A stretch of 64,000 nucleotides of DNA, taken from the NCBI GenBank assembly GCA_029959195.1, contig CP114117.1, forward strand, positions 1,550,001 to 1,614,000, written 5' to 3'. Position numbers and translations under genes: made by a program. The notes under the pieces were generated by a model that was not told where the DNA came from, searched no databases, and worked only from the letters and a program-made list of their open reading frames with translations. This DNA is from Dictyophora rubrovolvata. Lineage: Eukaryota > Basidiomycota > Agaricomycetes > Phallales > Phallaceae. Positions 26,201 to 38,214 of this stretch are shown piece by piece (within the stretch, counting starts at the first letter, position 1; each line of letters begins with the position of its first letter).

Positions 26201-27499
26201 CCCAATTATAGAAAGCTGCTTTTTCAGGTTCCATGTGCTCATTACCTTGCCAGGCTTCGGGAATGAGCATCATAATTGCCTCAGGAAGAGTAACTACTCC
26301 ATTGACCACGAGCAGTTCTAACACATTATCAAACGCAGCTGAATCAGAACCACCACCTTCAACAATGGGATACAATAAATCAAGCTCGTCGCCGAAATGC
26401 ACCGAATGAAGTACCCCTTCCCGGGCCCTCATCCAGTTTTTGTTTCCGCGGACGGTATTGATTTCACCTATCAAGAGGGCGACAATTAGCTAAGTGTATA
26501 TGCAAACAACCAATCGAGTTTAGAGGCACCATTATGAGCTGCCCAACGCAGGGGTTGAGCTCTATCCCAGCTTGGAAAAGTATTCGTCGAGAATCGCGAA
26601 TGGACAAGAGCAAAATGAGATGAATATAAAACGTGGTTGAGATCGTGGTAATAGTTGTAAACTTGAGGGGGAGACAGCTGTCCTTTATAGACAATGTTTT
26701 TACTAGATAATGAGCACACGTAAAACCATTTGGCTAAAGATCTTTAGGATGAATGAACAATCGAAAATTCAGCACGGAATTGAGATATGGATGCAGTAAG
26801 AGTAACCAACATAGTATGGGCTGCGTGTTTTCGGAGAACATATAATTGTCTCTCAAAATGTTTCATGTCGAACGGTCCATCCTCGAAAATAGTCCCATCG
26901 CCATAATTTGAACGTAAGACAACGAAAGGTTGGTATATTGCAGGTTCCTTGCTTTTGGCTGCCGGTCCTAAAATAGTACCATCAGTCGGTACTTTTCGCC
27001 AGCCTAGTACACGAAGTCCGAGGCCTTGAGCAATATTAGTGAAGACAAGCTGTTGCTCTTGTAACTGTGCTATGTCGGTAGGGTTGAAGAATATATTGCC
27101 AACGGCGTATTTACCGGGGTCAGGCAAAACACAACCAAAGTCTCTTTCAGCCTCATGTTTGAAGAATTCATGAGGGATGTTAGTCATGACACCAGCACCA
27201 TCACCATCACGACTGTCTGCACCTGTGGCACCTCTGTGAGTCATAGCACAAAGGAGCTGACGAGCATCTGAAACAATCTTATGGCTTGAAATGCCTTTGA
27301 TCTGACATATGAAACCGACACCGCAAGAATCGCGGTCGTTCTCATGGTCATATAGGCCTTGTTTAGCTGGAAGGGAGCCGGCCCATGTATTTGGGTCATA
27401 TTTCACTCCATCGAGCCCCGCTGAATCCTTCGACTGTTGACTAGCCAAACATTCCGAGGGTAACAACTTGGAATCAACATAGCTCAGCTCAGATAGCAT
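20260..27499 (-). CDS. GLT1: Glutamate synthase (GOGAT), single-chain
   Basis: Makes two glutamates from glutamine and 2-oxoglutarate with NAD(P)H, the second step of ammonium assimilation. The ATG at 27497-27499 starts [10 protein letters not shown]; a short propeptide ends before [14 protein letters not shown], whose Cys is the Ntn glutaminase nucleophile after cleavage. Further on are the central domain, the FMN/synthase domain with [20 protein letters not shown], and the Cys run CIMMRKCH continuing after an intron for the 3Fe-4S cluster. The glucan-helix domain and then the beta-subunit part follow, with MDCGVPFCQ and [12 protein letters not shown] (4Fe-4S clusters) and the nucleotide sites [14 protein letters not shown] and [13 protein letters not shown]. 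It ends IVWGINEG to QLEIKAEA. About ten introns. Alpha and beta subunits in one chain fits the eukaryotic enzyme. Confidence 0.96.
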
Positions 27500-28155
27500 G
27501 AAAGTACTTGATACAATCGACGTATTAAAAAACAGATGAGAAGGGGCTGAAAAATGACTCGACTGGAGGGAGTACGTGGAGGAGTACAAGCAAGGCTCGA
27601 CCTAGTCAAGAAGCGCCAAGTCCGCTTTACGTAAAGGATTTTAAAGGCCCCTTGGCCTCGGACTTGGATTCCGGAGACCCTGCATGATGGCGCCGCTCGA
27701 TTGGCAGATTGAATGTCGAAATATTCCTCGGGTATCCAATTGATTTTGACAGCTGGCTGTCGTGGCTTGAAATGAGTCATTAATTCACCCACTGGTGCCC
27801 TTTCGAGTCAACATTCAAATATTTTAAAGTACCGCGGTTCGAAGCACTTGAGACCTCATGTGGATCTGGTTCGGCGACGTCAACTAAATTGTACAGTCCT
27901 GGCGTCTCTGGCTGCTTTAAATTCGAATTCGAATATGCAAAGTGATAAGAACTAGGGTGTCGTTCCTGGAAACACGTGTCAGTTACTGTGAAAATCGAAC
28001 AGTTGAGAGAGAATCTAAGCATCTCAAGCCAGAGTTCAAGCTACAAACTCAAAGAATTTGGCTTCATCGAAACCCATATCCATACAGTAAAAAAAAACTG
28101 GCACAGAAGAGCAAAACCCCCAATATAGTAGTCGGAGTTACATAAGCGCCGGCCA
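27500..28155. other. Divergent upstream region of GLT1 and LST8
   Basis: 656 bp between two divergent starts, the likely shared control region. Open frames on the minus strand here, such as 27484-27792, have no recognisable content and start at non-ATG codons. No clear TATA box seen. Confidence 0.5.
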
Positions 28156-29673
28156 ATGCCTGCTCAAACAGCTTACTCGAATAACACAACTTTTGGTTCA
28201 AAGTCCTCCGACTTATCCGTAATCTTGGTCACCGGCTCTTATGATCACGAAATTCGTTTCTGGGAGGCCTGGAGTGGCATCTGTTCGAGAACTATTCCTC
28301 GGTCGGGAGAAACGGGAGTACGTAGTTAAAACCTCATAATCAACACTCTAAAACCAACACCCCACAGCAAGTTAACCGTTTAGCTATATCTCCCGAGTAA
28401 AATTTCCAAAATATATCACTCCCAACTTGTAAACTCGCTGACACATTCTTGTTTAGCAAAAGATATCTTGCAGCTGCCATTCATAAAAAAGTCAATATTT
28501 ACGACATAGCAAGCTCCTCGTCCAGTCCTGTATTACCCCGTTTCCCTGCTCCATCAACCCATCACGAATTTACCTTTCATGCTAGGTGGTTACTTTCGAA
28601 GGACATACGGCTAATGTCACTTCCTTGTGTTTCCATACCGGAGGGAAGTGGCTCGTAACTGGCAGTGAAGATGGCACCATCCGAATATGGGATTTATCGT
28701 ATGTCCCCAATTTTTTTTTCTGAATGTAATTCAAACACCACTTTCAGGAGTAATCATTCCCATCGAAGTTACGACAATGGAGCACCAGGTAGAGTAGTTC
28801 TTCCTGTGATGCGAGAAGTGATTACAACCAGTGCTCTCCCGCAGTTAACGACATTTGCATACACCCCAGTCAAGGGGAGCTTATTTCATGTGATCAGGCG
28901 GGTAGTATAAAACAATGGGATTTAACTGAAAACATCTGCACCCTTGAATTAGTACGTACACCTCTTTTTTAAGAAATTTCTTTAATCGTCTATTGCAGGC
29001 ACCAGCAGGAAATGTACCTATCCGGTCTGTTACTATAGCGTCTGATGGACAAATTCTGGTCGCGGGAAATAACAAAGTATATCCACATAAATCACTTTTT
29101 ACGTATCTTATCAAGCTAATTTAGGGGAAATGTTATGTTTGGAAAATTAACTCAGAAGGATCCTCACTTCCTAGGTTTCAGGCTCTCACAAAGTTTGCAG
29201 CTCATAACAAGTACCTTACTCGCTGCCTGCTTAGTCCGGATGTCAAGTAAGTTCAATTCATTTTACGTTCTTCGTGCCTTTCTAAATCCTTTGATATAGA
29301 GTATTGGCCACTTGTTCTGCTGACACCACTGTGAAGATATGGTCTATCTCTTCAAACTACGAGTTTAAGCAAGAGAAAGTGCTACTCGGACATCAAAGAT
29401 GGGTTTGGGACGCGGCGTTCAGTGCCGATTCGGCCTATTTAGTAACAGGTAATGAACCACGATTACGAATTCAACTGTAATAACTATCCTATATTAAAGC
29501 TTCCTCTGACCACGTCGCGCGTCTTTGGGAAATGTCAACAGGTGAGACTGTCCGTCAGTACAACGGACATCACAAAGGTATGCTTTATTTTGTTCATTTC
29601 CGGAGATGCAATACTAACGGGTATTACTCCTCAAGCTGTTGTGTGCTGTGCTCTCCATGATGGCACTGGTTAG
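28156..29673 (+). CDS. LST8: LST8, WD40 subunit of TOR complexes
   Basis: Seven-bladed WD40 protein that binds the TOR kinase domain in TORC1 and TORC2. The start [10 protein letters not shown] leads into [20 protein letters not shown], the hallmark first blade. Later blades give [63 protein letters not shown] and [16 protein letters not shown], ending [18 protein letters not shown]. Length of about 320 residues fits the family, which is almost wholly propeller. About nine short introns interrupt the blades. Confidence 0.95.
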
Positions 29674-30609
29674 TAAATATATACCTTGAAAAGTTTGTAA
29701 TTATAGAGCAAATGGTAAGAGTACACCCTCCGTTTTTCGAACGAATAATTTATATTGAATAGATTGCGAGATTGAATACATGCCCAGTGTAAATTAAATT
29801 GAGAATGCTCGCCTTTAATGTAACCCACCCGAGTGTTACAACTTTTCTGAAATAACCATTCATTGAGAAGTTGTTGCCCGAGGCGTCTGATCTGCGCCGA
29901 TTGTGTCTTCCATCCTGAGCTTCTCCTAATGCATTGCTCCAACACGGTGAACTTCCGGCTAGGGACATTGGTTTACCCTGGTATGCACATTTTATTTAAA
30001 AGTGGTACATAATAATAACGTCCAGATTTGAGAAGATTATTGACTCCAGCTGTCGATACTACGTATCGGCGGATATGGAAAATTTTATATATATCATCGT
30101 TTCTTCGATGTTGTTTTGATGCCTGGAGGTAAAGCGTTTTTTACGCTTGCTTTTCTAATAATCTGATCATGGTATTAGGGAAAATGCACGTGTTAGCGAC
30201 ATGGCTTGCTGCGACCGCGTTTAGGAGACGAATCATTCGGATAGACGCTGCTCCATTCCCTATTGATGAAATCCTTTTCCTACCACATCGTCCCCGATCT
30301 CTGAAACATTACATTGTGTCTGGATGCAAACCTTTGACGTTCCGTGGACATTGTACCCTCTTTTGCCTCTTGTCGGGGGACCTTCGTTCGTGGTGTGCCT
30401 CGCTTCACTGCATTCAATTACAAAATGAATCCCAGTCCTTCTTAAAGCTTCTGGACGAATGAGAAGTAGAACCTGCGTCCTACCACATCTTTTTTTCTTC
30501 GCGTACCTTAAAGTCCTCTCCTAGTCTTAACACATTTACAAAGCTGTCGTCGACTTCTGCAGTGAGCTGTTATTCCTAGTACCTTCCTCGGGCATTGAAT
30601 TCTATGTAG
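29674..30609. other. 936-bp spacer with orphan open frames
   Basis: Between LST8 and the 58-aa gene. A 97-codon plus-strand frame (30169-30462) and two overlapping minus-strand frames near 29670-29968 are open, but none shows a family motif or a clean exon chain. The minus frame with LGEAQDGRHNRRRSDASG and its neighbour IRRLGQQLLNEWLFQKS look protein-like, so a small unrecognised gene is possible. A short inverted repeat CGATAC-TAC-GTATCG lies near 30053. Confidence 0.4.
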
Positions 30610-30893
30610 ATGACTTTTCAGGTTGGTTCTCGAGTGAGTTTTTTGAATGCAAGAACTCAACTTCCAGAAACGGGCACAGTTATTTCCACCAATGATCGTT
30701 TGAGCGATGTCAGTCCTTGCATAAAAGCTTACTTGTCTCGATGATACTAACGGTGAACCTCAGGGAACCGTGATTGTTACGGTTCAACGCGATAGTGGGG
30801 GAACTGTACAGTTACCGTACGTCTTCCGCTTGATAATTACAACTTACAGCTTCTAAATGAATCTGTAGGGTCGCCGCACTTCAGCCTGCATAA
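30610..30893 (+). CDS. Small 58-residue beta-rich protein, unknown
   Basis: Three exons joined by GT-AG introns give 58 residues: MTFQVGSRVSFLNARTQLPE, then TGTVISTNDRLSD, GTVIVTVQRDSGG, TVQLPVAALQPA and the stop. Both joins keep frame. Alternating hydrophobic and polar residues with a Gly/Thr-rich pattern suggest an SH3-like barrel, comparable to small fungal proteins that open with a 'G..V' strand. No function can be given. The last donor is taken as CC|GTACGT and the acceptor as CTGTAG. Confidence 0.6.
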
Positions 30894-31040
30894 GTTTATT
30901 CGTAGTATGAGTTCACACAAGAACATTGACTGTTCACTTTGAATATGCTTATTTATGCACTTGTATATTTAAAACCCTTCTTTGGTTTACATGTTCACAT
31001 GGGATTTTGTATTATTGGCTTAGATAGCTGTGTCAAATAA

Positions 31041-32071
31041 TTAAAGTATCTGTCTCTGGTTCGACTGTGATAGTGAGTCAGGCGACGGGAAATCCTGCAT
31101 GACAGATGAAGAGACTAGTAATCTAAGAATGGAAAGAAGAAGACGTACTCTTAACATTATACTAAGCCTAGGAGATTGAGACAGTTGACCTCCCTCGAAA
31201 TCGCGTCCCCGCAGCGATATAGAATGGAGGTAGGAATAACGAACATGATTACTAGTGATTCATCAGCACGCGTTTAGAGATCTGCGGCGTAATTACCTTT
31301 GGATATATACACTGCCGGGGGTGAGGAGCAATTCAAAGAAGTTGTCCTTATTTGTTTTATCTTCCATGCGAAGAACTCGCGATCCCCCTAAAGATACTGC
31401 AGCTATCCACGAACCGCTTGCTTGGAGATTATCTACGTGCGGCATGATGTGACCATTTGATGAGAGGTGCAAAATGTGGGTTTGAGTTTTTAGATTTGGC
31501 GGGAGAAGGGAAAGTAATCGATCTTTAACGACACTGAGGGGAGGGTCTTCTGGCCAAGATGTCAAGTAACATTCCCTGTAGTTGAAAATGACACCATCAT
31601 AGTGTTTCTGAAAGTAATAAATATTCAACTTTTATTATTAATAACTTAAAACACATACTTCTTGAAAATCGTATAAATTTTCGGGAGAGAAAATATTATC
31701 AGGATGATCGTCCTCTTTGGCTGAAAGAGCTAGTAATGATGACGCGTAGGCTTTCCGTCGTTTTTGATAAGATCGTGATCCGGAGTCGTCTAACTTCTGA
31801 AGGGCAAAGCGTAATAAAATAGCTTGTTCTTTAATACTGAAAAAATGCGGGATGAACGTGAAATTGCTGGGGATATGAGCGTTCGCAGGTCTGAGATATG
31901 GCGCGAGCTCAGGTGCAGTTGAAAAATGACAATTAGGCTGCCGGTTGAACAATAGCTTCAATGTCTATCTGAAAGTGTTGGATTTTATGCAAAAAAAGGG
32001 AGAGATTAAAACCATACGTATTTGCGTAACTTCGCCAATTGCGAGCTCGTCGTCACCGGTTGCAGCTGCAT
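31041..32071 (-). CDS. ALKBH7: ALKBH7-like 2-oxoglutarate dioxygenase
   Basis: Fe(II)/2-oxoglutarate oxygenase of the AlkB homologue 7 type, a mitochondrial protein in animals linked to programmed necrosis and fatty-acid metabolism. Exon 1 (MQLQPVTTSSQLAKLRKY) joins TLKLLFNRQPNCHFST; it is basic and may target mitochondria. The core has SNFTFIPHFFS, the iron motif HVD in IMPHVDNLQASGSW, then SLGGSRVLRM and LLLTPGSVYIQ. After an intron come VRYSYLHSIS, with the distal His, and SPRLSIMLRVR, with the 2-oxoglutarate-binding Arg. The tail is longer than the domain, ending SQSNQRQIL. The ATG is only 9 bp from the ATG of the divergent gene at 32081. Confidence 0.87.
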
Positions 32072-32080
32072 TAGCTCAGC

Positions 32081-32924
32081 ATGAGCCGCTTGGCTTCCTT
32101 CAAAGGACCTTCGACGCCTTCGTCTTCACCTGTTCGAGCACCGGAACGCCCTTCGTCATCTCCATCTCATTCTTTTGAACCAACATACCATCGTAAAACT
32201 CGGCATCTACTGAATGAGTTTCGTGTAGCTGCTTCAAACTGGGATGACCTACTTTCTGACGGACAGGGACTGCTGGAAAAGTTGATCAACATTAGGACAG
32301 AACTCGAGCAAGTTTTTTTCGCCCATCTCTTTTCTTATTTTCCAAATGACGTTATTCTTTTGAACGGACTACTAGAAATGAGATAATACTTATCAAAACG
32401 ACAACGCCTCCTCCAGGCTTCATAACACCACGAATTCAAAAGATGGAGAAATGTTTACACGATCTAAGTAAGATTGGCAATTCTTCGGTATGCACTACCG
32501 CATCACTACATGTTCGATATTTTGATATTGAATCACTGCAGCAAAAAATGTTTGAAAAGATTACTCTTATTTCGGACAGTATGGAACAACTTCTGTTCGA
32601 TGCATGCCAGAGCAAAGGACCCCATTGGACCCAACACGAGCCTCTACTGACGACTTGGTCATTGGATCATCTAGGTGTGCTATTAGGCTTTATCTTCCGA
32701 TATTCATTTATTTCGAGTTGTTAGCTCAACGTTTAGCTTCTCTTGTCTACGTTTATCATCAAACAAACTTTTTAACGCAAAAACTCATCGCGGAAATCCG
32801 TCCACATGATACTTCATTTTCAAAATCCAGTCAACTTCTCATAGAATGGATAGCCCAGTTTCAATTGACACGACTCGAATGGGAAGAATGGGACGATGTC
32901 ATCAAAGTCGAGCTTGCACAATGA
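32081..32924 (+). CDS. Conserved-looking protein of unknown function
   Basis: I do not recognise the family. The start MSRLASFKGPSTPSSSPVRA is a Ser/Pro-rich tail, followed by an alpha-helical region (YHRKTRHLLNEFRVAASNWD, DGQGLLEKLINIRTELE). Exons near 32395-32680 give TPRIQKMEKCLHDLSKIG, LQQKMFEKITLISDSMEQLL and PLLTTWSLDHL. The last gives LAQRLASLVYVYHQTNFLTQ and ends EWEEWDDVIKVELAQ. Helical, Leu-rich and with few charged repeats, it could be a coiled-coil complex subunit, but this is a guess. Exon edges are approximate. Confidence 0.7.
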
Positions 32925-32964
32925 AAGCTAATATTTAGTAGTACAATATACGTTATAGAAACAA

Positions 32965-35900
32965 TTATACATCTTCGTCAGATATATGTATCTCATCTGT
33001 ATTCTGGATAATAATGTTGTTCTCGCTATCCTGTTGGTCTTGCTCGTTATCTGAATGAGCAACAACTTGCGTACGTGCCGCAACAAAGCCAGGCCTCGCA
33101 GAATCATCAGCAGCCTTTTCAACAGAAGACATAGCATCACCAAGTTCCGTGTCCATGGTCTTAGGCCCTTGCCTAGTGGTCATGGCTTGTGCGACCAAGA
33201 ACGAAGCTTCCGTATTGAATTGAGCCTGAACGCTACGTTTGATACGAAGCATTTCCCGGAATGTGTCTTCTGAGCCAGTATCTATTTCAAAATTGTGCCA
33301 CTCGGCCCAGAATTTAGGATCAACGCGAGGGTCACAAAATTGGGAGGCATGTGCGTAAATAGCACGTGCACGATCAATTTCACCCATTTTACGCTCCAAC
33401 GCGGCAAAACGCAAACACATTTGAGCGGCTTGCCTATTGGGCAGGACTTCTAAGGCTTTTTCATAAACCGGGCGAGTGGCAGGGAGTCCGTAGTTGGCGA
33501 CAATCTTGGCAATGTATATGGTGAACATCTATGACCTTGTGTCAATGTGGACTGATGACATTTTGTGTAATGAGTACGAACTTCGTATTTATCCTCATCA
33601 GCAACATTTTGAGTGGCGCGTTCGTATATGTTCATCGCCCTTTTCGCTAGACCAAAATCCTCTTCCAGCTGTCCGTACATTAAATACAATGGCTTGCATA
33701 ACGCCGGAGGACATCTTTCTAAGGCTTGTTCGAAAAGATCGCGCGCACGTTCCAGTTTTGATCCTCCCTGCATGATGGTTAGTAATGTAGGTTAGCAAAG
33801 TTTCTTCAAAAACGTACGTAACGTTTGGTGAACTTGGACAGATAAATATTCCACAATTCAAAGGCAACGGGGAATGTAAAGAGCTCTACACCACGTTCGA
33901 AGACCTTCATTTACGAGTCAGTGAAAAGGTAGATTTAGAACTTGAAAATTAAGGACCTTGAAGCTTTCTTCAAAGTACTCGTTCTCTTCCAGAAATTGAG
34001 CATAGTTCACGATAATCTAATTATTATTAGTAAAAAAAGTGTACCACGGCTAAAATTAATAACCATACTTGAGCATTGGCTATTCGAAGTTCCAAAATCT
34101 TGTCATAGACACTTTTGGTGGTCTCTACAGTTCCAATAGACTCTTCCAGATCGATATAAAAGGACCAAAGCTTCAAGGACTTGAATAAGCGAGCTTGAAC
34201 GGGTAGTGACTGCAACGGTTTAGAGAAGATTTTACATATACTAGCCGTAATTATCAAACCTGATCGTGATAGTTAATTCGAGGGTTCTTGGGAATAACAG
34301 CAGCGCGCTGCATTACTCGAATGGCTTCATCATAATTTCTGAGATGGTGAGTCAACGAGTCAAAACAATTTGAATAAAGAGAATACGTACTCATGGCGGA
34401 GTTCAAGTTCGGACCATTCGCACCAAACTTCAGCAAGGTCATCCACATACCGAAAGGGAACTAGAGTAGCCTTCTGAAGAATTTTTCTTGCACTGTCAAG
34501 ATCTACTTCGGCATTTCCGCTCGAGCCTCCTTCCTCATAGAATTTGGCAAAATTGATATAAACTCGGTGCAAGTTCGCGGTAGCCCGTCGAGGATTGATG
34601 GTTTCTAAAGCATTATTATAAGTCTCCACGATCTGGGCATTGCATTAGTACTGGTGAAGCGTAGGAAAAACTCCTTCTAACTTTTTGATCGTTAGTGCCC
34701 CATAGAGCAACGCGCTTCTCCCATTCCTGTACATCGTTAGGATTCCGCCGTATTAAAACGTCATTGACCAAAAAAGGCCGTCGGTCCATCAATTCTTCAA
34801 ACGACTTCATCATATTGTCAAGAACTTCCTCTGTTTCTTTGATCTCCTCGTCGTTTACGTCGGAATCTGCTAAAGATTCCATAAGAGAGCTAATCAAGGT
34901 CTCTGAATACTCCGCATAGGCATCGAAAATTTGGGTGAAATCCCGGATAGTTAGTACAGTGCTGATGCCTTGCTCAAAAATACTTTTGGCCCTTTCAAAA
35001 TCGCCTCGTTTGATCCAGTACGTTGCAAGTCCCGTCCAAAGGCGACCGGCTTGATCTTTATAAATCTCCAATCCGTCTTTGTGGACTATTTTTTCTATGT
35101 CAAGTTTCCTCAAACTGTTTGGATCTTCATCTTCGCCGTATGCGCTAGGTTCTCCATTCGTTTGACCGTCAGACTGGGATTGGCTTAATTCCTCTAATCC
35201 TAAACCAACCTCTTCAGCAAATTTTTCCACAACGTCTAACCAATCCCCCAATAACTGATAGGGACTTTTACCATCCGGACTGACATATTCCCCTCTCGCT
35301 GCCTGACGTACTATCTTCAGAAGTAGTTTGGCGGCCTCTAGAGGGCGAGGCGATGGGTTCGTGGGAGATAACAAAAGATTCGTATAATGTTCTGTCAAAT
35401 TAAAGTCGATAGCCAAATAACGTCGGTATACGGAAACAAGGGTGCTTCCTGCTTTTGACTCTGCCCATAAAAGATACATAACCCAAACTCGAGAATGCAG
35501 TGAAGGTGGTAGTGTTCGAAGAGCACGATCAAACGTCCGACGCGCATGACAGTGTGAAATAAGGGGAGGACACAACGGGTGGAAAAATATGTTGAAGTAT
35601 AACAGCCATATCCGAGGCATCTAAAGAACCGTAACGTTCAAATATTCAAAAATAAGCCCAAAATCAAACTTACATTAGGTAGATACATTAAAGTACGTTC
35701 AAAGGTGGCAATAAGAGATTTCCACTCTTCCCAACCAATAACAGGATTCAACCCGCCTTCCCATGTCAACATTTCCGCTTGTTCATCTTCCAATGCTTCC
35801 TTCATTTCTTGTAGCTTTTTGCGGCCACCCGCACGTCTTGGTTTGATGGCCTTGCCTAATACGTACCATGAACGCGTTTCAAGGTAGGCTTTCCATAACT

Positions 35901-36234
35901 TGAAAGAGCCAGGAAATTGGGCTAGAGCCGCTTCAAAGAGATATGTCAGGCGCCGCAAGGATGTTCGCGCTATGGGAGTCGCAAGAGGGCCTAATAGATT
36001 AACAGCTTGAGCGGGTAAATCTACAGGGGGCGCGGTTTTTTGCGATGCGTTCAAAGCTTCCTTAGTCGTATGGATGGCAGTCCACCAGTGTCGGAAAGAG
36101 TCAGGATTGTACAACAAGTCCTCTTCGCGATTGAGATCTTTTAAAGATAGTATGTCATCATCTGTCGTTGGATTCGGAATCGGAGATGTTAAAGGAAATA
36201 GAGAACTAAGGCTCTCCAGCAAGGACATGGACAT
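32965..36234 (-). CDS. SYF1: Pre-mRNA splicing factor SYF1 (HAT repeats)
   Basis: Large HAT-repeat scaffold of the Prp19/NTC complex in the active spliceosome (human XAB2). Starts MSMSLLESLSSLFPLTSP at 36234; a second Met lies two codons on. The HAT repeats are rich in aromatic pairs: FEAALAQFPGSFKLWKAYLE, RRTFDRALRTLPPSLHSRVW, FERAKSIFEQGISTVLTIRD, VYINFAKFYEEGG, YEKALEVLPNRQAAQMCLRF and IYAHASQFCDPRVDPKFWAE. The acidic tail ends DEIHISDEDV. Several introns. The open frame extends 61 codons upstream to an ATG at 36417, but that part lacks family resemblance and overlaps the divergent gene. Stops of this and the gene at 32081-32924 are 40 bp apart. Confidence 0.94.
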
Positions 36235-36283
36235 GGTCGTTTTCACGAAGAGATCTACTAAGCTGACTAAGCCCACGCAAACG

Positions 36284-38051
36284 ATGCCTTTGGCACAGTC
36301 GGAGAAGTCTTTGCTCGCTGGAACTGCGGGGCCCAGTTTGAGTGTACGATTCCTAAAGGTGGGTGGGGATATTCGACTACTTCTACAAAACTCAATGAGC
36401 GTAGAGCTGTCGGACATTGCTCGTCCTTTCTTTCATATGTGCCTTGTCATTCTATTCCCTCCACAGACTTAGCTCCAATACCTTTCGAAGCAGGTTTTAT
36501 TCCAGCCCTATTCCCTTTCGTAACTATTGCGATGGCATTTCACCCATTTCCCCCGAAGAATTTCGCGCAAGGCAAAATGCACTCGCCAAAGAACTGCACA
36601 TCCTCAAGGCGTCTGCATACATCGCTGAACCTAGCGCAGATGCGTACTATTTTGGTAATATAAGCCAGGAGTCTTGGCATTTGAGTGAAAGGCCGTTTCT
36701 ACTATTTATATCTCCCTTAACTTCAAACGCCACAATTCGGGCAAAGGTTACTGTCTTGACCCCCAAATTTGAGGCATCACGCGCGAAGTTGTTAAACATC
36801 GCCGGAGAGGACATTGAATTCATCGAATGGGCGGAAGATGAAGATCCTTATCTCAAAGCGTTTTCCTCATTGTCAGAAGTCTCGGAAAATGCCTTAATTT
36901 TCCTCTCGGGGTCTACTAGATTGTTCATTCGTGACGGTCTGCAGTCAGCTGCACCCTCGAAAAACGTGCAGTCGGCCCCATATTCTATTCGTGTTCTCCG
37001 TGAGAGGAAGTCTCCTACGGAAATAGCTCTTCTGCGTTGTGTAAATGAGGTGAAATATCTTGTTAACTTTGGAACATTACTCTCATTGTATATATTGCAG
37101 GCTACTCTTTTAGCAATACGACACGTGCGAGAAGAACTACACTTCGGAATCCGTCAGTCGGATGTTTCGAAACGAGTGAACCAGGTTCTATTGGCAGCTG
37201 GTCTAGCCGATCCTTATGGCCTTGTTCTTTTCGGCGGTAAGAAACAATTTATATACATATACATACCAATATGGATGATGAAACCATGATCAATTACCCC
37301 TACAGAGAATGCTGCCCGTCCTCATGGAGGACCAATTGACAAAAAGCTTGCTAAGGAAGATCTTATATTATTCGACATAGGTGCTAAGTTACACGGCTAT
37401 ACCAGTGATGTTACCAGAGTTAGTTAAACGTAAAGTTACGAGTGACAGCGGGTCTAATCTACTTATTTTTATGTAGACATTCGCTTTGAAAGTAAGTCTC
37501 CTGACTCAAATTAGTTTAGCTAAAATTCAAACGTACTTGGAGGCTTCAGAGATTCCCCCGCAGCATGTTGAGCTATGGAATATCGTAAAAGCTGCCCAAG
37601 AGTCTGCGCTATCTGCGGCTATTGCAGGCACTAAAGGGGAGGATGTGGACAAGGCTGCTCGAAATATCATTAGACGGAATGGATATGGCCGATATTTTAC
37701 CCATCGTCTCGGCCACGGTAGGTGGAAAAAGCCTTCTTATGAATTAAATTCTCCTAGGGTGAGCTGAAATTGTCATACTTAATAGGAATCGGCCTTGAAG
37801 GACACGAGAACCCATATCTCCGCGGTGGAAGCAAGGATATTCTTATGCCCGGACATACATTTTCGAATGAACCTGGCATATACATAGACGAGAAGGCATG
37901 TTCGATTTCGTCCCTATTTGTTTAATTACTCACAAACTGCGTTCAGGTTGGCATTCGGTTGGAGGATTGTTTCGTGATTCAAGAAAACGGACGTGCTGTG
38001 TATCTCACAAAAGGAGCCGGAGGGGCTGCTAGGGATCCGTGGCATATTTAA
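36284..38051 (+). CDS. Membrane-anchored M24 Xaa-Pro aminopeptidase
   Basis: Metallo-aminopeptidase of the creatinase/prolidase fold. Exon 1 (MPLAQSEKSLLAGTAGPSLS...RFLK, 36284-36358) joins across a 46-nt intron to SCRTLLVLSFICALSFYSLH, a probable signal anchor. The N-terminal creatinase domain begins ISPISPEEFRARQNAL and AYIAEPSADAYYFGNIS. The catalytic domain has ILFDIGAKLHGYTSDVTR (two metal Asp), THRLGHGIGLEGHENPY (metal His), SNEPGIYI (metal Glu) and RLEDCFVI (metal Glu). It ends ARDPWHI. The anchor sets it apart from cytosolic prolidase and from mitochondrial Icp55, so an endomembrane or surface location is likely (inference). Confidence 0.88.
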
Positions 38052-38214
38052 TTTCTTCACGGAGATCGATCTGTATCTGCAGGCTTGTGCCGCCAAACTA
38101 AATCTACTATCTTAAGTTTCAACCCTGTGTCGCTGACATAATAAACCAAGTAGATGTGACCATTTGTGACCGCATCACGCTCCTGCACTCTTCCCCCCAA
38201 CACAAATTACACGC

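Noticed and set aside
27484-27792. Separate minus-strand gene upstream of GLT1
   Set aside because: It overlaps the GLT1 start in another frame, has no family motif and is probably a chance frame.
36234-36417. 61-codon N-terminal extension of SYF1
   Set aside because: The frame is open to an ATG at 36417 but the extension is unlike SYF1 and overlaps the first exon of the divergent M24 peptidase; MSMSLLESL is the usual start.
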